From NCBI GenBank assembly GCA_047967505.1, contig CM106541.1: 64,000 bases of DNA. One strand, written 5' to 3'. The notes beneath the pieces are model-generated. The model ran no database searches. It worked only from the letters and a program-made list of their open reading frames with translations, and was not told the origin of the DNA. The translations under genes were made by a program, and so were the position numbers. Source of the DNA: Dipteris shenzhenensis. Its lineage: Eukaryota; Polypodiophyta; Polypodiopsida; Gleicheniales. The stretch's first letter is position 1, and each line of letters opens with the position of its first letter. Shown here one piece after another: positions 57,660 to 64,000 of the stretch.

Positions 57660-58580
57660 TTTGATGAGAAACCAAGAGGATATAGTGAACGAAATAGATA
57701 CAACAACAAAAATTGGACTTCTAAGAGCAAATCATCACAATGCAATGTGGGTGGCCACGTGAGGTCACGAGTGCCATATTGCATTGTAGTGATTAAAAAA
57801 TGCTATGAAGAAAATTCCATGCATAAGCATTAATTTGATGTGAGAAACCAAGAGGATACAGTGAATGAAATAGATACAACAATAGAAATCATACTTTTGA
57901 AGAGCAAATCATCACAACGTGATGTGGGTGGCCACGTGAGGTCACAAGTGCCATATCGCATTGTAGTGATTTGAAAATGCTATGAAGTAGATTGCACACA
58001 TAGGCTACAATTTGATGAGAAACCAAGAGGATACAGTGATAGAAATTGGACTTCTGAAGAGCCAATCATCACAACACAATGTGGGTGGCACGTGAGCTCA
58101 AAGGGCCCATATCGTGTTGTAGTGATTTGCATGCATAAGCTACAATTAGAAGAGAAAACAAGAGGACACAATAAATGAAGTAGATGCAACAATAGTATTT
58201 GTACTTTTGAAGAGCAAATCATCAAAATGCAATGTGGATAGCCTCTTGTAGAAGATTGCAAATGTTTTGAAGAGTAAGTCATAACAACGTCGGCAACCAT
58301 CAGTCTTTTTTGCAAAGGGCAAGGTGCATGAGGAAGAGTGCTAGAGATGTCCATTTAAGATTTACAAATGATAAATAGAACAACTATAAAAAAATAAGTA
58401 CAAGTTCTCAAACCTAATCATCACAACACAGTGTGGATAGCCACTTGAGGTCACACGGGTCATATTGTGTTGTAGTGATTTGAAAGTTCTATGAAGCAAA
58501 GGGCAGGCAAGATTGTAGGCATAAGCTACAATTTGATGAGACACCAAGAGGATACAGTGAATGAAGAAGATTGCATGGAT
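57660..58580. repeat. Tandem array, about 175-bp unit, with an internal inverted repeat
   Basis: Units begin TTTGATGAGAAACCAAGAGG at 57660, about 57833, 58011, about 58146, a diverged one near 58360, and the start of another at 58530. Four units contain inverted arms about 20 bp long around a 22-24 bp loop (left arms 57731, 57908, 58065 and 58417). The loop of the first two holds GGCCACGTGAGGTCAC, which includes a CACGTG box. Confidence 0.85.
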
Positions 58581-58679
58581 AGGCTAGAAGATACTGTGAA
58601 TTAAATACAAAAAACAACTAATATAGTAGGCCAAAATTAATGGAATAGATCTTACCGTAGCTACATATGCTTGACCCCT

Positions 58680-59810
58680 GAGCCTAGGAAGTGAGAACGT
58701 GAGAGCCCAAGAGGAAGCGAGAGATGACTCGGAAGTGAGAGTCAAGGAAGTAAGAGATGACTTGGAAGCAAGGAAGCGAGAGACAAGGATGCGGGAGATG
58801 ACTCGGAAGCAATAAAATAGGAGGCAAGAGCCAAGGAAGTGAGAGCCTAGCAGGCCCAATGCTAACTGTAGAAAACGCCTAGCATGTACTGTAGTGACTT
58901 TCTTGTAAACATGCTTTCAAAAAGTGAGGAAAGAGGCTTAAACGCCCAAAATGAATGTTAGCCTTGCAAACATTCCTCTATAAATGAGGGTGCATGTATG
59001 AGAATTGATGTTGCATGTACAAGAACGAATGTTGCAGCTGAGTTGACGTGTAGTGATATCCAACAAAACACTTGGTGTAAAATGTTCAAAGAGCACAGCC
59101 TTGGCAATGCAATGAGTCCATCTTAAGCAATTCATCTCCAATTACATCACATAGATCTAGAGATAGAGTGAATAGGTTTGAATCCTCTTCAATAAGGATG
59201 ATGTTTGTAGTAGCCATCTTCAATTGCATGACTACATCCCCCAAACATGGCTGCTGTGATGACCATTTGCCTGAAAGAGGTCCAAACCTGCTCATCTCTT
59301 TTCAAAGCTAAACAACAAGAGATGCATTGTTTAATATGGACTAATTACAATGACAAGGCAACACTCTTTTAAGAAACTATCTCCATTTCCTCTTTCAATT
59401 TGCCCAAAGCCATCTCCACAGCAATACGAGTAGATGACTCCATGCCGAATAGTACAAAAGAGCGAATCCATGTTGAGGAAGTGAGGAAGTGAGAGACCAA
59501 TAGGATAGCGGGAGATGACTCAAAAGCAAGGATGAAGGAGCGAAGGAAGTGCAAGATGACTCGATAGTAGTGAGGAAGTAGGAGGCGGGAGGTAGGACCT
59601 GAGGAAGCAAAAGCCCAAGTGGTCCAATGAAAATAGTCAAAAAACTCTAGCATGTGTTAAATGCCTCATAAACCAGCAATGAGAATGACTATTGCATGTA
59701 AGTTGTTGCGTAGTGATCTCTTGTCAGAGGTGATCAGATTTAGCTAAATTGTACAAGAATGAATGTTGTAGTTAAGTTGATGTGTAGTGGCAGTAGTGAT
59801 ATCCACGATA
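58680..59810. repeat. Diverged direct duplication of a 400-450 bp segment
   Basis: Segment one (about 58680-59060) and segment two (about 59440-59800) share GGGAGATGACTC, AAGCAAGGA, CTAGCATGT and ACAAGAA.GAATGTTG.AG, GTGTAGTG..GATATCCA in the same order. Between them lies a 69-codon minus frame (59295-59086) with no recognised motif. Confidence 0.65.
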
Positions 59811-59964
59811 GAGACAAAATAGTGAATCCATGTGTGACACGTGTCTAACAAGAAAGTGTCCACTCTCTTCTCCCATATAAAGGCCTTGGTATATTTGTTG
59901 GAAAAGAGTGAGGGCCTCCTATACCACCTTATGACATGCAAATATGTCTACATCATAGGAAAGT

Positions 59965-60375
59965 CTAGAAATAGTGGGACTTCCCATCCTCATCCTGTAT
60001 AACCTCCCCAATGCTATTCACTCTGTAGGAAAGGTCCTCAGGCAATTGCTTGTGTAGATTGAGTAGATTGATCTTTCTTTGCTTGTTCTTACGACACTGG
60101 CATTGCCAATGAGTGGATCGTCCACTTTGATAACCCATCATATGACTCAATTTACTAAGCTTATGGAATAGAGATGAGCTACAACATGGTTTGTCATCTC
60201 TGCCTTTTCTCCCTGACAGCTTGTTCGCTTGCTTGAATTCGCTCATCTCACAAAAGCCAAGTGAAAGAGAAGCTGGCATATCACGAGATATATAGGGACC
60301 TTTACTAAGTGTTAATTCTCTTTTGGTCTTTATACTATGAGAAGGGTACTCCATTGGCCTATACATTGACCCCAT
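59965..60375 (-). CDS. Unrecognised open frame, 136 codons
   Basis: The longest open frame in the right third of the window, free of low-complexity sequence. It starts MGSMYRPMEYPSHSIKTKRE and ends SYRVNSIGEVIQDEDGKSHY then F. It is basic in the middle (CQCRKNKQRKINLLNLHKQL). I recognise no domain, and no promoter or splice site is convincing. It could be an exon, a retroelement piece or chance. Confidence 0.3.
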   Translation of the reverse strand: MGSMYRPMEYPSHSIKTKRELTLSKGPYISRDMPASLSLGFCEMSEFKQANKLSGRKGRDDKPCCSSSLFHKLSKLSHMMGYQSGRSTHWQCQCRKNKQRKINLLNLHKQLPEDLSYRVNSIGEVIQDEDGKSHYF

Positions 60376-60399
60376 GAGAGGGTTTAAGTTTAAAATTAA

Positions 60400-62360
60400 C
60401 TAGTAGAGGATTATTATTTTTTATTGTCTGACACCTACCTTCCTTCGTGGCACTACTGAACATAACTATTATGTAGGTTATAACAGTATATGGTAATACA
60501 TCAATGATGCGATACTATAGAAATGAGACTATAACATAGAATAATCGTTTACCAAGATTGATATAGATTGTTTATGGAAAAGCTTTAAGGGGCACTGCCA
60601 AGAGTATAGTATGGAGGGAGCTCTTTAATCTTTTAGAGATGAGCTCATTATAACTTCGATGTCTCAAGGTCATTATAACTTTATTTATAATTCCCCTAAT
60701 GTAGTATTTGATAAAGGTAAAAAGATGGGGATATTTCTATGTTACTTTTTATCCGCTCTTTGTATTTTGCTCTTAACTTCGTGTTTTGCTCTTGAAACTC
60801 GAGCATAGGATTCTTCATATATCTCCCTTACTTAAGAGCTCTAGATAAGAAGCTCATGACCATATTTGGGAGCTTGGACTTATAGGGCTTACAGGGATAT
60901 GAATAGGATTTGAATTTGCATAACAAGGATTACTATTCATTATTGGAATTTCCCTTTAATTGGGCACTTTATTATATAGAGGAAAGAATAATTCATGACC
61001 ATGATTGTGGAAATGGTAATTGCCAACATTGGATAGAGACATTGGCATTGAAATTCATGACCTTATTTAGAACAAGGAAAATACCCATGGACCACTATAC
61101 TATCACTCCTTTACTCTTGCCAAAAAAGGAAACTCTTCAGTAGACTCTTAATGATCATGGGGTACTATTGATCTTTCAAAGTAATGGACATGTCATTATT
61201 TTATCCCTTATCTTGAGTATACTGAAATTGCATTGGATACTGACTTATGAATATTATTAAAATTTTTTGTTTAATTTCATTATATTCATTCACATTTAGG
61301 ATGTTCTTGGCATATTTGATGTGTGCATACATTTAATAGTGACACTAATAATTGGAAAGTGCCAATAGGAGATCGAAAGAAAGGTATTAGTATATTGAGG
61401 TTATATTTGGAATTTTTTGACCTTGGGAGTTCCCTTGGACTTGGTTCAAATACCCAAATTTATGGTTTACTTGAGATTCCCACTTATTACTTGGATTTCA
61501 CTAACATTTTATATGCATTTCTTCATATCTTTAATTGCCCACCTCTGATTACTATTGAATAGTAAAATGCCAAGATTTGATTATGCTAATCTAGATTGAG
61601 TGACATGGATAACAACTGTGTGTCAGCATTGAAGCCTGCAATCCCACAATTCATAGTGTGCATGTTCTAACGTGCTATGTTTGTGGATGGATGCAAGTGA
61701 GTCGGCATACCTCTCCATCAGATTTGCATTGAAAATTCTAAGGCAGAAAGACGATGTTGGCATCTTCAAAGCATACTCTATAGGGGAGTATCTCCAGGTA
61801 CTAGTAAATATGATTGAACATTCTATTGGAGATTAGCCATCAATATTGTTGTACTTTTTGCAACGTTTTGACATGAATGTGAGTATAAAGATTGACTTTC
61901 ACTTTGTAACTTTGTCAGAAGGAATGATATGATATGAATTATTCTCACTTAAGCAATATTAAGAGAGTGGTTAACAATGGAATACTCTCATTAAGTGTTT
62001 GAAAAGGGCAAGAGCGGATGCTTGCAATTGATTTATTTTGACATTGGAACTGGTCTAGTAGTGTAGTAGGATAGTTGTTTGATAGGCAAAACACACACAC
62101 ACTTGGACACATAATACACATATATGCATATCCATAAAGTTTTAAAGTTATAAGATTTATCAATTTGTCATTCAGCCCATAGAGTCTATAGGTGCTAATG
62201 ATTAGATACAATCCTAACAATCAATGAAAGATCACTTTGTATTATTTGTAAGGTATGTTCATACATCTAATAATACCTCATGGCTAAATGTGGAAACACT
62301 AAGGATCAAAGAAACTAGATATTATTAATCTCCAATCTTTGGTACAAAAAGATGGACCTT
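60400..62360. other. No recognised gene
   Basis: AT-rich sequence. Short open frames (for example 61323-61562 on plus) show no family motif. Confidence 0.5.
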
Positions 62361-62394
62361 GGCCATTACGTCTCTATTATCCCTAGAGTATGTG

Positions 62395-62720
62395 TGGGAA
62401 AACAATTCTTATAAAGGATGTTTGTCTCATCCCTATATCTAACTTTGCAATTATAAATAATAATCTTGGTGTTGCCAACTACATTTCTTCTCAGATAAAC
62501 CACATGGTCCACTCCTCTTCTAGTTCCAACATTAGATCCGAATGTCCTTGCTGAGAAATAAATACCACAAGAACCGAGGTCCAGGCTATGAGTCCCATCA
62601 CACAAATCATCATCCATCGCTTCCCATTGAAGATCTTTCCATCTAAACCTTCTATATGTGGAAGACATGAAAAGATTTTGCCTTCCAATGAAATACCTAT
62701 AAAAATTAAAAATTTTCAAT
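62395..62720 (-). pseudogene. Unrecognised coding-like segment
   Basis: A minus-strand open frame reads FIGRQNLFMSSTYRRFRWKD, LQWEAMDDDLCDGTHSLDLG and SCGIYFSARTFG without stop. It is coding-like in composition (Trp and Cys rich) but I cannot place it. A further open stretch lies at 63159-62977 on the same strand. Both may be exons or pieces of one worn gene. Confidence 0.35.
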
Positions 62721-62806
62721 AAGAGTAGCCTGTCACGTTTTCCTTTTTTACTACAAGAAAGAATTGTTAGATACACATACTGAAATGTCACATTTGAAGT
62801 GTTCAA

Positions 62807-64000
62807 TCAACATTGTACCAAGTCTTCACTATCATATGTTCTTGTTGTCCATCCATTGTCAAATAATTCACAAAAACAATCTAGTTCTAGCTCCTGTAAG
62901 TATATGTTATCTTGTTTTCCTCAATTGTTTACAATTAGCAAAGAAATCAACAAAGTTGGGAATGAAAGAAACAAACTCAGCTTCGTCCACCAGTAGTTGG
63001 GTTCATCGCATTTTTGACATCATTGAGATTTGCCGATCCCTGTTCTTGGAAGCAGACACTTTGGATTGTTAAAAGAAGGCAAGGGAAGAGATTCTGATCT
63101 TCCATATTGACCTTCTTGATCCAGCATGATGAACATAGCATCATAAAAGAAGGTCCCATCCTACTTCAACTCTGATGGTGTGCAACCTTCATATGTAAGA
63201 CTACCAAATCTTAGCATGAAGGACATGTAGCACCGTAGTTATGCATGTTGCAGGCTCCTACTCCTTGTAATTGGATGGATACAAATCTCTCAAACAAATG
63301 CAAGGATTGTCAATGTCTCTAACTAAATGCAAATACTTTAAAGTGTGACATTAATACACTATGAAGTACTTGCAATTGGACCTATGATATGGAAGGCCTA
63401 CATCTGGATGCACGTATATGTTTGCATGGGTAAAGACATGTTGAATAAATATGTGAGTGACTGTCTTGTTGCTGGGGGAAATTTTGAAATCCAAGATTCT
63501 GCCTTTCCAATGCTTGGAGATTTCCTATGCATCCCTTCAAGCCACTTTCTAACACCCATGATTAGTGGGTATTTGTGAGCTAAGAATATTTCCTATAGAG
63601 CTGAGGAATTTATTCCTCATGCTCATCCTTGATGTTTTTCAGTTACAAACTATAAATTGCCTTGATATCTATTATTTTCCATCTCCATAGTCCTTGCTCC
63701 AATACCATATGATTAACAATAGCTCTGATCTCCTCTCTCCTGACCCATAAACATATCTCCCTCAAATTTCACAATGTGTATCTCCAAACTCTTTGTCTCC
63801 CTTCTCCAAACCCTCTCTTTTCCTTTTTGTCTCTCTCTTTGTCCGTCTCTACAACTATCTTCCTCTATCCCTCTCTTTATTTGCCCCTCTTTCCCTCTCT
63901 TCTTTAAACTAACCCTTGACACAAACTAACTAACAAATATTTCAAAATACTTCAGCATGATCTCTCTCTCTCCCTCTCTCTCTTTCCTACTCTCCTCTAA
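62807..64000. other. No recognised gene; TC-rich end
   Basis: Nothing recognised. Positions about 63770-64000 are pyrimidine-rich with several (TC)n runs. Confidence 0.5.

Noticed and set aside
57660-58580. CRISPR-like array
   Set aside because: Units are long, diverged and contiguous without unique spacers, and the genome is eukaryotic.
1-64000. tRNA, rRNA or viral genes
   Set aside because: No cloverleaf, rRNA core or capsid-type sequence was seen; tRNA-like words are retroelement primer sites.

Overview
This window looks like nuclear DNA from a land plant with a large, repeat-rich genome, possibly a fern, lycophyte or gymnosperm. The lineage is an inference. The support is one spliced plant-type gene, many primer-binding sites matching plant initiator-Met tRNA, Copia and chromodomain Gypsy elements, an APE-type LINE family, and abundant (TC)n/(GA)n microsatellites. 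I see no bacterial genes, rRNA, tRNA or CRISPR.

The only host gene I can name is on the minus strand. It encodes a polyketide-cyclase/START (COQ10-like, SRPBCC) protein. Exon 1 is at 38057-37633, exon 2 at 37109-36989 and exon 3 at 12164-12079. The reading frame and splice phases join cleanly. Intron 1 is about 0.5 kb and intron 2 is about 24.8 kb. Later exons are not recognised and may lie beyond position 1.

Layout. 1-5480: LINE copy A, split by a gag-only LTR element (1517-4113, 5-bp target duplication). 5489-6564: a second LINE-derived unit carrying an ORF1-like frame. 6565-10197: a decayed Copia element. 10198-12078: no recognised gene. Intron 2 (12165-36988) holds, in order: a second gag-only element with an open gag (13646-15833, minus); LINE copy C (minus); an unidentified polyadenylated coding remnant cut by a nearly open Copia element (19157-25521); a chromodomain Gypsy element (25874 to about 30180, minus); LINE copy B (minus); and a patchwork of Gypsy, Copia and LINE pieces up to 36530. 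38058-44110 holds the gene's upstream region, a duplicated non-coding block, a 1.9-kb purine-rich block and unrecognised sequence. 44111-48680 holds Gypsy remnants in opposed orientations. 50950-53320 holds a decayed DDE-like transposase. 53785-59810 holds tandem arrays and duplications, and 59965-64000 a few unassigned open frames.

Most of the window is layered retrotransposon history. The least ordinary items are two gag-only LTR elements with related gags but different LTRs, a Copia element with only two in-frame stops and a palindrome present in one LTR only, a tandem array whose inverted-repeat arms change in parallel, and the 24.8-kb intron. All family calls are from motif reading by eye; no database search was run.
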